Numbered from the stretch's first letter, positions 33,370-42,480 are shown. The stretch is DNA of 57,152 bases from Marinoscillum sp. (GCA_024305105.1 JAMWZA010000016.1:1-57152), one strand, 5' to 3'. Numbers and translations are program-made. The notes: generated by a model from the letters alone, not told the origin.

Positions 33370-33545
33370 TAGCGGTGCGTTTCCTGTGTTGGTTTTCATT
33401 TGGAAAGGTGGTCTGCCCTGATTCAAAAATCCAATGTACGAATTGGGAATAGCATAGCCATTTTATTGCTATCAAACGCAGGATTGGTCACCTGTTCAGA
33501 CCACAGGATTGTCTGGGTAGTCAATCCAAAACTTGATTTAGCATC
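33370..33545 (-). pseudogene. decayed 3' fragment of an mscS-like gene
   Basis: The minus strand can be aligned with the C-terminus of the intact MscS at 35801-36757. IKFWIDYPDNP, then after a gap and frame changes AFDSNKMAMLFPIRTLDF, and finally MKTNTGNAP, correspond to IKFWIDYPDNP, AFDDNDITIPFPIRTLDF and MKINTGNAP. It has several stops, frameshifts and an internal deletion. The fragment lies about 2.4 kb downstream of the intact gene in the same orientation, so it is a dead duplicate or a recombination relic. The plus-strand ORF over it is meaningless. Confidence 0.75.
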
Positions 33546-33623
33546 AACCTTATTTCATGAGAACAATCAAACTATAACTGGATTGTCAGGATAAAATGGA
33601 ATGGTGTAGGTATAATTTTAGGG

Positions 33624-34352
33624 TCAATAGCTGAAGTAATAATTCAGCTGCAGAGCTAATCGATTAAGGGTTCTTTTTTGAATGAGCGTGTTGTTGTCGT
33701 TCAATTCTTGAATCATTTCTACTCTCTGCGCGATGTATCCAAATTTGACTTGCAGATTATTTCTACCAACTCTCTTATGCCAGCCCAATCCCGTAGTAAA
33801 ATAGGTGCCTCCATTCACTTCCAGGTTTTCGTTCTCTTGTGTGGCATTGGCAAATCCTTTACCAATACTACCATATAGCATTATTGCATTTCTACTCTTA
33901 CCCATTAAAGCATAATATTCCATGAAAATGGGATAGACATTAAAGTCTCTATATGCAAAAATTCCCGTTCCCAGGGATAAATTGACGAGTGGATGGTGCC
34001 TGTATAATTCACTAATGGTAACGTATGGGCGAACTCTTGTTGCATCGTCTGGATTTTGTTTGCCAAAAACCGTACCTCCGGCAATTCCCGTAGACCATCC
34101 TTTTGTATAGGTTAGCTGTCGGTATTGCATGAAATCATGATGATTTTTAGGGTGCGGGTGAATTTCTTCAATTATAGCAAGTGGAAGCTTAAGTAATAAA
34201 CCTTCTATGACCACCTGAATAGTATCTGTGATATCTTCAGAATACACATGACCTTTGATCAGACCTCCGTTTTTGATATAAATCCTATCCATTTGCCCAT
34301 AGAGTACGATCGATAGACAAATCAACAATACCGTGGCAATAGGCTTCATCAA
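33624..34352 (-). CDS. outer-membrane beta-barrel-like protein
   Basis: 242 residues with signal peptide (MMKPIATVLLICLSIVLYG). A short N-terminal segment (DRIYIKNGGLIKGHVY to AIIEEIHP) has the look of a small beta domain found on Bacteroidota envelope proteins. The rest alternates amphipathic strands (GLGWHKRVGRN, LQVKFGYIAQRVEMI) and ends in aromatic YYFSY, typical of an outer-membrane barrel terminus. The start overlaps the stop of the LVIVD lipoprotein gene by 4 bp, so the two are translated together and probably work together at the outer membrane. Function unknown. Confidence 0.7.
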   Translation of the reverse strand: MMKPIATVLLICLSIVLYGQMDRIYIKNGGLIKGHVYSEDITDTIQVVIEGLLLKLPLAIIEEIHPHPKNHHDFMQYRQLTYTKGWSTGIAGGTVFGKQNPDDATRVRPYVTISELYRHHPLVNLSLGTGIFAYRDFNVYPIFMEYYALMGKSRNAIMLYGSIGKGFANATQENENLEVNGGTYFTTGLGWHKRVGRNNLQVKFGYIAQRVEMIQELNDNNTLIQKRTLNRLALQLNYYFSY

Positions 34353-35644
34353 AGCTCTTTATTAAACTCAATCGTACTCAGGTAAGTGATATCTCCTTCA
34401 AAGTCGTTGCAATGGTACTGTCGCAAACCATCGTCACCTATCAACATCACCAGGCAGTCCTGTACGATCACATCATAAGCATGAATATCGTCATAATGTT
34501 TGATCATGTTCTGATCAATTTGATGGATGTTTCCTGCATTATAAATTTTGAATCCGGCTTCACCATCACAAATGAAAATGCGCTCGTCGGAGATGCTTAA
34601 GCCATGTGGGTTGTACATCGGATAGGTTGCTAAAAGCTCCGGGTTGGACGGATCTTCAATATCAATTACCTCCAGTTGATTCGTAAAGCCCTGACATTGC
34701 GTCCCTGACCTGAGCGTAACATAGGCGTATTTTCCATCAGTCACCACAGGATCACAGCTCCTTACATGGCTATAATTGGATAGCAGATTTGGGGAAAGAG
34801 GAGAGCTGACATCATAAATGTACATGCCATCATTTGCTCCAATGAATAACAGATTCTCGTATGGGAAAATCGTTTCGATTCCCCAGCCAATTTCAGTTCT
34901 GGCTCCAAGCGCAGGACTGGCAGGATTCGAAATGTCCGCAATGTGCATTTCCGATTGATCGATCATAAACAGGTGATCGTTGTTGATGGTAAATTTGGCC
35001 ATCGAGCCCCCAACTCCCGGAGATGAAGATCCAGAGGTTCCAGAGAAAGATTCAGCAGAAAGCATATCCACAGCTATACCACCATGATACCTGTATCCCC
35101 ACGGGTAGTATTGATAGTTTTCATCCCCATCACATTCGGTACTAATTTCTTGAGATTCTGTAGTTTCTACCCAGTCGGTGACTATACCGTCTTCGGATGC
35201 GTAATAGCCATAAGAATTATAGTCAGGGAAAATATTGTTGAATCTTTTGACTTCTTTCGGGTTGGTAAGATCACTGATGTCCAATACCACCAAATCAATG
35301 TAACTATCCACGTAGAGGTACCCGTCTACCGCTGCCAGGTCAAAATTTCCTGGTATGTTGATAAATCCAAGGTTTTGTGGGTTTTCAGGGTTTGCATTAT
35401 CGATAATGTGTATTCCCTTGTTAGGTTCATTGATCAGCAAGTGATCATTGATGAAATAGATTTTTCCAGATTGGTTAATTCCTTGTGGTGATTCAAACTG
35501 GATCGCATCTCGCAGTTCCGCCTTGGACATAAAGACCGGTTTGTAATAGGTATAGGAAGAGACTGTTTCACATGTGTCAGTGCATCCGAAAAAGACGAGA
35601 GCGCCGATAAATAGTAAGAAAGATTGGTAGCTTTTTTTCATCAT
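34349..35644 (-). CDS. LVIVD-repeat lipoprotein
   Basis: 431 residues with a lipoprotein signal (GALVFFGC, lipid Cys about residue 21). Repeats of about 40 residues carry the LVIVD-type pattern (IHIIDNANPENPQNLGFI, LVVLDISDLTNPKEV, MHIADISNPASPALG, MYIYDVSSPLSPNLLS, LEVIDIEDPSNPELL). These form a beta-propeller presumed to be surface-exposed in Bacteroidota. It starts the two-gene unit with the beta-barrel protein at 33624. Start ATG-ATG; either is possible. Confidence 0.85.
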   Translation of the reverse strand: MMKKSYQSFLLFIGALVFFGCTDTCETVSSYTYYKPVFMSKAELRDAIQFESPQGINQSGKIYFINDHLLINEPNKGIHIIDNANPENPQNLGFINIPGNFDLAAVDGYLYVDSYIDLVVLDISDLTNPKEVKRFNNIFPDYNSYGYYASEDGIVTDWVETTESQEISTECDGDENYQYYPWGYRYHGGIAVDMLSAESFSGTSGSSSPGVGGSMAKFTINNDHLFMIDQSEMHIADISNPASPALGARTEIGWGIETIFPYENLLFIGANDGMYIYDVSSPLSPNLLSNYSHVRSCDPVVTDGKYAYVTLRSGTQCQGFTNQLEVIDIEDPSNPELLATYPMYNPHGLSISDERIFICDGEAGFKIYNAGNIHQIDQNMIKHYDDIHAYDVIVQDCLVMLIGDDGLRQYHCNDFEGDITYLSTIEFNKEL

Positions 35645-35713
35645 TGAAAGGGATTTATATCCATGACTACCAATCGGAACAATTAGTTGGAAAGGGGATG
35701 CCCATCTTAGTCT

Positions 35714-35800
35714 GGCCTGCTGAAAAACGCTTCTGGTAACGTAACTGCATGACTGTCATTGTGATGATGCATTTAAAAGTGTAATTTTTTTCAGCTGGCC
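35714..35800 (+). mobile_element. MITE-like element, short copy
   Basis: 87 bp starting GGCCTGCTGAAAA. It follows the left arm of the 14095 copy closely to about GTGTAAT, then ends in TTTTCAGCTGGCC, one mismatch from the usual end, so it is a short or internally deleted form. It abuts the mscS stop codon. No clean target duplication is seen. Confidence 0.75.
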
Positions 35801-36757
35801 CTAAGTCGGCGCATTGCCCGTATTGATTTTCATCTGGCTGAGCGTTTCACCGCCTTTGATTCCAAAATCCAATGTTCGAATAGGAAATGGAATGGTGATG
35901 TCATTGTCATCAAATGCCGCTTTGATGGCTTTGATGGCCTTGGAACGCATGTGCAGAAAACCCGGATTGTCAGGATAGTCTATCCAAAACTTAATCTCAA
36001 AGTTGATGGAGCTATCACCAAAGCCCGTATAAGTAAAAATCAGGTCTTCGAGACGAATCACGCCCTCTAAGCTTTTAAGCGTATTGGTTACCAAATCCTC
36101 TACTTTTTGCAGGTCATCGCCGTAGGAAATGCCCACTGCCAGATCTATTCGGCGTTGAGCTAGGACTGAGTAGTTCGTAATCGGACTCTGTAACACATCT
36201 TTGTTAGGTAGATAGACTTCCTGTCCCTGAAACGTCTTCACTACCGTTACGCGAAGGTTGGTGCGTTGTACTGGTCCCATGATGCCATTGATATCGATAA
36301 TGTCGCCAACCAAAAATGGTTTTCGAAAAGCAAGAATGATTCCTGAGACAAAATTTGCTGCTATGTCCTGAAAGGCAAAACCAAGCGCCAAACCAACTAC
36401 TCCAACACCGGCGAGTAACGAGGTGACTGCTTTTTCGAGTTGAAGAACTTCCAGAATAATGAATATCCCCGTACCCAGAACGACGTAATAGACAATCGTT
36501 CCGAATAGGTTTTCTAGTGCTTTATTATCAGAGGACTTACGAAAAAGCTTTAAGAAAACGGATTGGACTGCTTTAGCTGAAACTAAAAAAATGATAAAAA
36601 GAACCAGTGCCACAGCCATATTGGGTAACATGGAGATCAAGCCATCCCACCAACTTTCTATTTTAGATGTAATTTGTTCTATTGGGGCTGCCATTTCTGT
36701 GGAAACGGTTTTAGCAGCTTCTTTTATTTCTTCTGTAGGTTTTTGTGGATCGGTCAT
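35801..36757 (-). CDS. small-conductance mechanosensitive channel (MscS family)
   Basis: 318 residues. Three transmembrane segments lie in about residues 40-160. The third, pore-lining one is rich in Gly and Ala (LLAGVGVVGLALGFAFQDIAANFVSG read in two parts), followed by KPFLVGDIIDINGIMG and the beta-domain typical of MscS. It opens under membrane tension and releases osmolytes during hypo-osmotic shock. The product ends NTGNAPT with its TAG stop formed at the junction with the MITE; the decayed copy at 33370 continues about seven residues further, so the element may have trimmed the C-terminus slightly. Confidence 0.92.
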   Translation of the reverse strand: MTDPQKPTEEIKEAAKTVSTEMAAPIEQITSKIESWWDGLISMLPNMAVALVLFIIFLVSAKAVQSVFLKLFRKSSDNKALENLFGTIVYYVVLGTGIFIILEVLQLEKAVTSLLAGVGVVGLALGFAFQDIAANFVSGIILAFRKPFLVGDIIDINGIMGPVQRTNLRVTVVKTFQGQEVYLPNKDVLQSPITNYSVLAQRRIDLAVGISYGDDLQKVEDLVTNTLKSLEGVIRLEDLIFTYTGFGDSSINFEIKFWIDYPDNPGFLHMRSKAIKAIKAAFDDNDITIPFPIRTLDFGIKGGETLSQMKINTGNAPT

Positions 36758-36801
36758 AAAGAAGAAACGACCAAACTACTAGAGTGTTTAGTGGTGTCCT
36801 T

Positions 36802-37377
36802 TTAGTATTCCCGGCGAATGAGAATTGATATGTCGTGTGGAGCTGTTTCATCACCTCCAAAATAGGGGAATAGCAAATAATATGCACCTCGGTCACAGGG
36901 TTTAGTTCTTGGAATGCTCACGGAATTGCTATCCATTGTTAGTCGATATTCTGTATCGGTGAGCTCAATACGGTATTGATTGACCTCTCCGGGATGTGTG
37001 ATGCCGATTTGCTCGATGATTCGTTCACCATTCACATAGCAATAGGCCAGTATTTCTATCCGATCATCAATCCATCTCCATCCAAATCGCACACTATTGT
37101 CATGGTGGTGGCTGTTGCAGTCTGCAAACCCAAAAAGTTTATTGGTATCCCATTGGTTTTCTTCTGTCGAGCTGATGTATTGTGCTGATTCATCAAATTG
37201 CGCATCGAATGCCAGATAATCAGCTTGCAAGAACTCTGTTTTGTAAGTTGAATAGTGTTTTCCTTTTGGAATGGTATAGATTTCAAAAGGCATCTCTATC
37301 ACAGGTTCACAGCTCAGTAAGACTACTGCGAGACCAACAAAGGATATAGGTGTTTTGAACCAGTTGATACCGATCAT
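36802..37377 (-). CDS. predicted lipoprotein, unknown
   Basis: 191 residues with a probable lipobox (VVLLSC, Cys about 24). Mature part is beta-rich with many aromatic residues; DCNSHHHDNSVRFGWRW holds a His-rich stretch that could bind metal (inference). No family recognised. The ATG overlaps the preceding gene's stop by 4 bp (37374-37377), so it is coupled with the 37374-37823 product. Confidence 0.65.
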   Translation of the reverse strand: MIGINWFKTPISFVGLAVVLLSCEPVIEMPFEIYTIPKGKHYSTYKTEFLQADYLAFDAQFDESAQYISSTEENQWDTNKLFGFADCNSHHHDNSVRFGWRWIDDRIEILAYCYVNGERIIEQIGITHPGEVNQYRIELTDTEYRLTMDSNSVSIPRTKPCDRGAYYLLFPYFGGDETAPHDISILIRREY

Positions 37378-37823
37378 AACTTTATGCTAATGGCTGAACC
37401 AAGCGCCGGATGTCCAGCACGATAAGATGCCTGGATACCTACACTTAGCCATTTTATGAGGCTTATTTCAGTGGTCACCTGAGGAACAGCTGCAAGATAC
37501 TTGCCATTTACGAAACCTGTTTTCAACCCTGTCCAGAACTGTAGGTCACCACAAGATTTTATGCGAACATCCATGCTTAAACCATGAAAAGGGTAGTTTC
37601 GTTGGTCTTGCTCGAAAGAAACATTGTTGGTCGCTTGGAAAAAGTACCCCACATCAAATTTATCCTTGATTCTAGACGACACCTCAAGCCCTTTTTGCAC
37701 ACCCATGATGTTTTGCTCAATAAACGGCGTGACACCAATTACCTGAGCAGAACTGGTTTTGGCCAGAGCCATTAATAAGAAAGTGAACAAGGTGATAAGG
37801 TAAAGCTTGATTCGTACTTTCAT
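37374..37823 (-). CDS. secreted small beta-rich protein, unknown
   Basis: About 149 residues from MKVRIKLYLITLF, a signal peptide ending near SSAQ; the ATG at 37862 adds 13 residues and is less likely. The mature part (VIGVTPFIEQNIMGVQKGLEVSSRI to SYRAGHPALGSAISIKL, read in parts) looks like half an outer-membrane barrel with alternating strands. It is upstream partner of the 4-bp-overlapping lipoprotein gene. No known family. Confidence 0.6.
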   Translation of the reverse strand: MKVRIKLYLITLFTFLLMALAKTSSAQVIGVTPFIEQNIMGVQKGLEVSSRIKDKFDVGYFFQATNNVSFEQDQRNYPFHGLSMDVRIKSCGDLQFWTGLKTGFVNGKYLAAVPQVTTEISLIKWLSVGIQASYRAGHPALGSAISIKL

Positions 37824-37981
37824 TGCTAATTTGATTGTGTTCTTACTTTTGCTGCTCTTCATGACTCTACGGTTTGATTGCTAAACAATGATGTAAAGCT
37901 CCTAAACTATCCGTGCAGATATAAGCGGGAATTAACCAAAGTTAAAAATGCGTAATTGATGCAGTTGACTGGGGGAAATTG

Positions 37982-39118
37982 CTAGGTGTTTTCCCTACTT
38001 CCCATGTACATTTCGTACTTCTGAAATTTACACTCTAGTGAGCCATTAAACAAAACAATCTTTTTGGATGCACGAAGCTTTAAATGTTTGAAAGCCTCCA
38101 TGTTAGAGCTTAACATCCAGGCATCAAATCCCTGGAAATTGTTCTTCAAAACATCACTGATCGTTTTGTAGAATTCATTGGTATTGATTCTGCCAATTCG
38201 CTCGCCATAAGGAGGGTTGGATACCACCATCCCATTCGGTGTTTTTGGTCGGTGATCTTCGAGTGCAGTCCTTTGGATGGTTACCGCATCATTTAGTTTA
38301 AATTTTTTAAGACTCTTATTGGCCATCAATACCGTATCACCGTCTATATCGCCACCCGAAATCTCAAGAGTTGATTTTCGAATACCTGCCTTACCTTCCG
38401 ATACCACACGGTTCCAGATGGTAGGGTGAAAGTTGCTCCAGTTTTTAAAAGAGAAGTCATGCCTATTGACCTGAGGTGGGATATTCTGTCCCATCATCGC
38501 TGCCTCGATCAGGATGGTGCCTGTACCACACATCGGATCGATCAGCGGAATGTCTTTATTCCACCCAGCTAGTTTTAGCAGTCCGGCTGCCAGTACTTCA
38601 TTTAGAGTAGCCTGATGTCCCACATCCCGATATCCTCTACGGTTGAGAGTATCTCCTGAGCTATCCACTGAGATGATAAACTGATCCTTATAAGCGTACA
38701 GGTCAAACTGAATATCAGGAGTTTTGATATCCACAGATGGACGCCTACCCATTTTATTTCGAAACTGATCGACGATGGCATCTTTGGTTTTCAATGCAGC
38801 ATATTTGGAATGTCTGAAATACTCCGAGAAGACAGTGTTGTCTATCGCAAAGGTCTGATCAATTTTGAGGTATTTGGACCAATCATGTTTCATCACCTGA
38901 TCATATAGTTGCTGCTCATTTCGAGCCTGAAACTCATAAACCGGGACCAATATTTTCAATGCGAGTCGCAGGTTGTAATTGGCCTTGTAGAGGAATGCTA
39001 AATCTCCCTCACACGCAACCGACCGCTTGTGTACCTGAACGTTTTGACCACCAAGATCTTTGACTTCTTCAGCCAAAAGTTCTTCCAACCCGAAGAATGT
39101 TTTAATGTGTATTTTCAC
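37982..39118 (-). CDS. THUMP-domain rRNA/RNA methyltransferase (RlmL/Trm14-like)
   Basis: 378 residues. An N-terminal ferredoxin-like and THUMP domain (about 1-150) presumably binds RNA. The UPF0020-type Rossmann methyltransferase domain (about 160-370) has DPMCGTGTILIEAAM for SAM binding and catalytic NPPYGERIG. This matches the single-domain RlmL-type guanine-N2 methyltransferases acting on 23S rRNA. The start overlaps the stop of the DUF1684 gene by one base (39118), so they are probably cotranscribed. Confidence 0.9.
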   Translation of the reverse strand: MKIHIKTFFGLEELLAEEVKDLGGQNVQVHKRSVACEGDLAFLYKANYNLRLALKILVPVYEFQARNEQQLYDQVMKHDWSKYLKIDQTFAIDNTVFSEYFRHSKYAALKTKDAIVDQFRNKMGRRPSVDIKTPDIQFDLYAYKDQFIISVDSSGDTLNRRGYRDVGHQATLNEVLAAGLLKLAGWNKDIPLIDPMCGTGTILIEAAMMGQNIPPQVNRHDFSFKNWSNFHPTIWNRVVSEGKAGIRKSTLEISGGDIDGDTVLMANKSLKKFKLNDAVTIQRTALEDHRPKTPNGMVVSNPPYGERIGRINTNEFYKTISDVLKNNFQGFDAWMLSSNMEAFKHLKLRASKKIVLFNGSLECKFQKYEMYMGSRENT

Positions 39119-39729
39119 TATTTCTTGTCGTTTTCCCAGGCTTTCACCCCAGCTTCAATGCGCAAAGCTAAGTCATTCTCGGCGGGAGGAATAGGGCATG
39201 AGTATTTTCCGTTGTATGCGCAGTAGGGATTGTAGGCTTTGTTGAAGTCCAATATGATGGAATCGCCTTCCGGTATCCTCAGGTCCAGGTAACGGCCACC
39301 GCCATACGATTCAGCACCATTGGTTAGATCGGTAAAAGGTGCGAATAAGTAATCTTCATACCCTTCGATCTCTCGCAGTTCGATATTCTGATAGACTGGG
39401 AAATTAACGGATTGGCTATCCAACGTAAAGTGGGCAATACCATACTGGACATAAACCGGCTGTCTTTTGGTTGTCGTAGGCATGGTGAAGGGCTTCGCAA
39501 AAGGTGTGTGCTCGAACCTCGCTACTACGCGATACTTCTCTGAAATCGGGAAATAGTCCAATCCTTCAAACTTTTTAAATGCTTTCTTTTCCAATGGAGA
39601 ATCTTCTGGGTTGGCAAATTCGGCATTCAGTTCTGATTGCCATGTCAAAACTTCGACCTGATAGGCAGACTGTCCGAAGATTAAAAAAGCAGATTGTAAT
39701 AAAAATGTCAATAGGAATAGTCTTATCAT
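39118..39729 (-). CDS. DUF1684-family secreted protein
   Basis: 203 residues with a signal peptide (MIRLFLLTFLLQSAFLIFG). The hallmark C-terminal block GRYLDLRIPEGD, DFNKAYNPYCAYNGKYSCPIPPAEN and IEAGVKAW is well preserved, so it belongs to DUF1684 (PF07920 type). The two Cys in this block are conserved in the family. Function is unknown. It sits upstream of the THUMP methyltransferase in the same direction. Confidence 0.9.
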   Translation of the reverse strand: MIRLFLLTFLLQSAFLIFGQSAYQVEVLTWQSELNAEFANPEDSPLEKKAFKKFEGLDYFPISEKYRVVARFEHTPFAKPFTMPTTTKRQPVYVQYGIAHFTLDSQSVNFPVYQNIELREIEGYEDYLFAPFTDLTNGAESYGGGRYLDLRIPEGDSIILDFNKAYNPYCAYNGKYSCPIPPAENDLALRIEAGVKAWENDKK

Positions 39730-39908
39730 AATTACTCGACTTTAGTGAGTGGATGTCTAAAATCTGTTAGATTTACCTAGATCCATATAAATAATTTTAT
39801 CTGTTGGACCGACGAAAACCTCCGTTTAGTCGGGGTAGACCCTGACATAAATCTTGCTTGTAAAAAGTTTTCGTAACGGGTTTAACTGGCCAAAGAAAGT
39901 ATATTCTC

Positions 39909-41099
39909 ATGAGCAAATTGACCTATCTTTTCTTGTTTCTCCCATTTGTCGCTCAGCCGCTCCTGGCTCAAGAGTCGGCGAAGGGTATTGTGTTTGAGGA
40001 AATGCAATGGGAGGATGCGATGAAAAAAGCCGCTGATGAGAGCAAACTTGTTTTTATTGAAGGCTATGTGGAGTGGAGCGAGCCCTGTGCTGTTCTGGAA
40101 GAGTATACCTTGACTGATAAAGAAGTAGGAGATTATTACAATGCCAACTTTGTCAACCTGCAGGTGGATATGGAAGACTATTTGGGATTAGAACTGACTG
40201 AGATGTTTGATGTAATGTCTTATCCAGTTTTTTTGTTTTTAGATGCTGATGGCAATCTGGTGCATCAGGGATGTGGTGCGATTGATTCCAATGGTTTTAT
40301 ATCGATGGGAATGGTGGCGAAAAGTGATAGCTCCATCTCACAAATGCAGCAGCGTTTTGAAGGAGGGGAGCGTTCGCTTGATTTTTTGGTAGACTATTCT
40401 CTGGCGCTAGAGGATGCTTGTATGGATAATTCAGCTTTTGTCAACGCCTATTTTGAAGGGACTAATCAGCATGACTGGATGTCCAAAGAATCCTGGACCA
40501 TGATCAACCTGAATATTTCCGATCCTTATAGCGAGCAGTTTCAGTACTTGATTGCTTACCACGACATGTTCTCCTTGAAATATGGAAAGGACACAGTGGA
40601 CGCTAAGGTGTATAATGTGATGCTGGATCAACTAATTGCTATTTATGAGGGTGCTGATTTAACACTTTTTGCGACTCAGGCCCTCAAACAATTGATGGCT
40701 GAGGTTGATTTTCAGGATAAGGATCAGTTGCTCACTTTGGCCAACCTGAAAGTGAATGACCTGAAAGAAGACTGGCCTTCTTATGCAGCTAATGCCGTGA
40801 CTGTAGTTAGTGAACAGGAAGTAACTGATCCGGATCAACTCAATGAATTTGGTTGGAAATTTTACTTGTTTGTGGACAAAACAGCACATTTGGAAGCTGC
40901 TGCCGCCTGGATGAAGGAAGTGCTTCGGGATTATCCGGATGCGACGTATTATGATACCTATGCATCGCTTAAGTACAAGCTTGGAGCGGTGAAGGAAGCG
41001 GTTAAATTTAGTGAGTTGGCCATGCAGGCAGCAGAGATTGCTGGTGAAGACCTGATGCATTACAAGACCCAGCTGGACCTGTTCAGGTCAGGTAAGTAA
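39909..41099 (+). CDS. periplasmic thioredoxin-like protein with degenerate active site
   Basis: 396 residues with a signal peptide (PFVAQPLLA-QES). The N-terminal thioredoxin fold (about 25-145) includes KLVFIEGYVEWSEPC, where the usual WCxxC is reduced to S-E-P-C, so only the second Cys remains, and the cis-Pro region MSYPVFLFLDADGN. A helical C-terminal part of about 240 residues, perhaps TPR-like, follows. A redox-inactive chaperone or holdase role is possible but unproven. It is flanked by divergent DUF1684 and convergent GNAT genes. Confidence 0.75.
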   Translation: MSKLTYLFLFLPFVAQPLLAQESAKGIVFEEMQWEDAMKKAADESKLVFIEGYVEWSEPCAVLEEYTLTDKEVGDYYNANFVNLQVDMEDYLGLELTEMFDVMSYPVFLFLDADGNLVHQGCGAIDSNGFISMGMVAKSDSSISQMQQRFEGGERSLDFLVDYSLALEDACMDNSAFVNAYFEGTNQHDWMSKESWTMINLNISDPYSEQFQYLIAYHDMFSLKYGKDTVDAKVYNVMLDQLIAIYEGADLTLFATQALKQLMAEVDFQDKDQLLTLANLKVNDLKEDWPSYAANAVTVVSEQEVTDPDQLNEFGWKFYLFVDKTAHLEAAAAWMKEVLRDYPDATYYDTYASLKYKLGAVKEAVKFSELAMQAAEIAGEDLMHYKTQLDLFRSGK

Positions 41100-41609
41100 T
41101 TACAGAATTAGTTTCATGATGATATCTGTTTGTGCATCATCACCGAGTTGAAAGATGTGGGTATCTATTTCTTCGAACCCCATTTTCTGATAAAAGCCGA
41201 TAGCCTTCGGATTCTTTTCCCATACACCCAGCCAGACATATTTAAGCTGAGCTTTCTTTGCCTGGTTCTTAGCATGAGAGATCATTTGCCGTCCAATACC
41301 TGATCCTTTGAGTTTGGTGGAGACATAGATCCGTTCGATCTCCAATGACTCAGGGTAGTGTGATTCAGTTTGGGCCTCTCCAATGTTCATTTTGTAATAC
41401 CCAACAATCACATGGTCCATCAAAACGACATAGAAAGTGGAGTTGGGGTGATTAAACTCCTGCAAAAATGCTTCTTTTGAAAACGCATTTTTCAGATACG
41501 TTTTCATATTTTCTTCGGTATTCAACTGACCATAGGTAAGGATGAAGTTTTCTCTTGCGAAGGCCAATAACTCATCCAAAAGAGAAGGATCGGCTTTAAT
41601 TATGTCCAT
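41100..41609 (-). CDS. GNAT-family N-acetyltransferase
   Basis: About 169 residues from MDIIKADPSLLDELL; a start at 41636 would overlap the pseudouridine synthase further. The acetyl-CoA site is visible as LKGSGIGRQMISHAKNQA, followed by VWLGVWEKNPKAIGFYQKMGF, the standard GNAT motif order A to B. Substrate unknown; similar proteins acetylate polyamines or protein N-termini. It overlaps the upstream gene by 14 bp. Confidence 0.88.
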   Translation of the reverse strand: MDIIKADPSLLDELLAFARENFILTYGQLNTEENMKTYLKNAFSKEAFLQEFNHPNSTFYVVLMDHVIVGYYKMNIGEAQTESHYPESLEIERIYVSTKLKGSGIGRQMISHAKNQAKKAQLKYVWLGVWEKNPKAIGFYQKMGFEEIDTHIFQLGDDAQTDIIMKLIL

Positions 41610-42480
41610 ACTTTCTGATCCAGCGTTTTTGTTCATTGTTCATTCGGTTCTCAAACTTAGATGGACTGGATATTTTGACATCCACTTCCTTATTCGTAAC
41701 AGGATGAACAAATTGTAACCTTACTGCAGATAAGAAAAGACCCTTATTCCGTATGGTATCCTTGGCGTAAAGAGGATCACCATAAATGGGATATCCTGAT
41801 TCCGAACAATGAATTCGTAGCTGATGGGTTCTGCCTGTTTTTGGTTTCAACTCCAATAATGTAAGCCAGTCGTTTTTTATAGATCGCACCTCGGTTAGTC
41901 TTTTGAACTGAGTATTAGCTGATTTACCGTCTACAGAAAAATTCATCGTTCCAAACTCAGGTGTCCGCCCCATGACCAGCGCGTGATAGGTTTTGCGCAC
42001 GTCTCCTGCTTCGAACAGCTTCCCTAAGAGCAGGCGTGCATTGATTGTTTTAGCCGCGATGATCAGGCCGGAGGTAAGGCTGTCCAGTCGGTGGACGGGT
42101 TTGGGAGAATGCAACTGCCCATTAGAACCATTCAATGGCCGCACATGGCCCAGCGCTGATTCCAGTGATCGGTAGAAATTACCGCTCGTTGGAAGGCCTG
42201 GCGGTTTATTGACAATTATTAAGTGTTCATCCTCATGAACGATTTCCAGATCTATTGGATATGGTTTGATTGCTGATTTGGATTCCAGAAGGGTAATCGT
42301 GCTACCGGTTTTAGGGATATCAGCGCTTTTTGCCTGGCGGTTATTGAGTAAAACCCGATCTGCTTTGATGGCTTTTTTTATACTGCTTTTGGTTGGGAGC
42401 TCAGCAAAAACACCAATCAGGTAATCTGTGATGCGTTGATCATTGGCTTCAGGTACTGTATGTTCTTTAGGGTTGATCAA
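41596..42480 (-). CDS. RluA-family RNA pseudouridine synthase
   Basis: 294 residues. An S4-like N-terminal region (about 12-70; IKKAIKADRVLLNNRQAK) precedes the catalytic domain, with Asp133 in HRLDSLTSGLIIAAK and the family's LKPKTGRTHQLRIHCSESGYPIYGD. It isomerises uridine in rRNA or tRNA; the target base cannot be told. It overlaps the downstream GNAT gene. Confidence 0.92.
   Translation of the reverse strand: MINPKEHTVPEANDQRITDYLIGVFAELPTKSSIKKAIKADRVLLNNRQAKSADIPKTGSTITLLESKSAIKPYPIDLEIVHEDEHLIIVNKPPGLPTSGNFYRSLESALGHVRPLNGSNGQLHSPKPVHRLDSLTSGLIIAAKTINARLLLGKLFEAGDVRKTYHALVMGRTPEFGTMNFSVDGKSANTQFKRLTEVRSIKNDWLTLLELKPKTGRTHQLRIHCSESGYPIYGDPLYAKDTIRNKGLFLSAVRLQFVHPVTNKEVDVKISSPSKFENRMNNEQKRWIRKYGHN

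Noticed and set aside
33352-33380. Hairpin AAAGCGCAACTGC / GCGGTGCGTTT as a terminator
   Set aside because: Imperfect stem with bulges; most of it is explained as the end of the decayed mscS sequence.
33400-33594. Plus-strand 64-codon ORF
   Set aside because: It lies antisense to the decayed mscS fragment and has no coding support.
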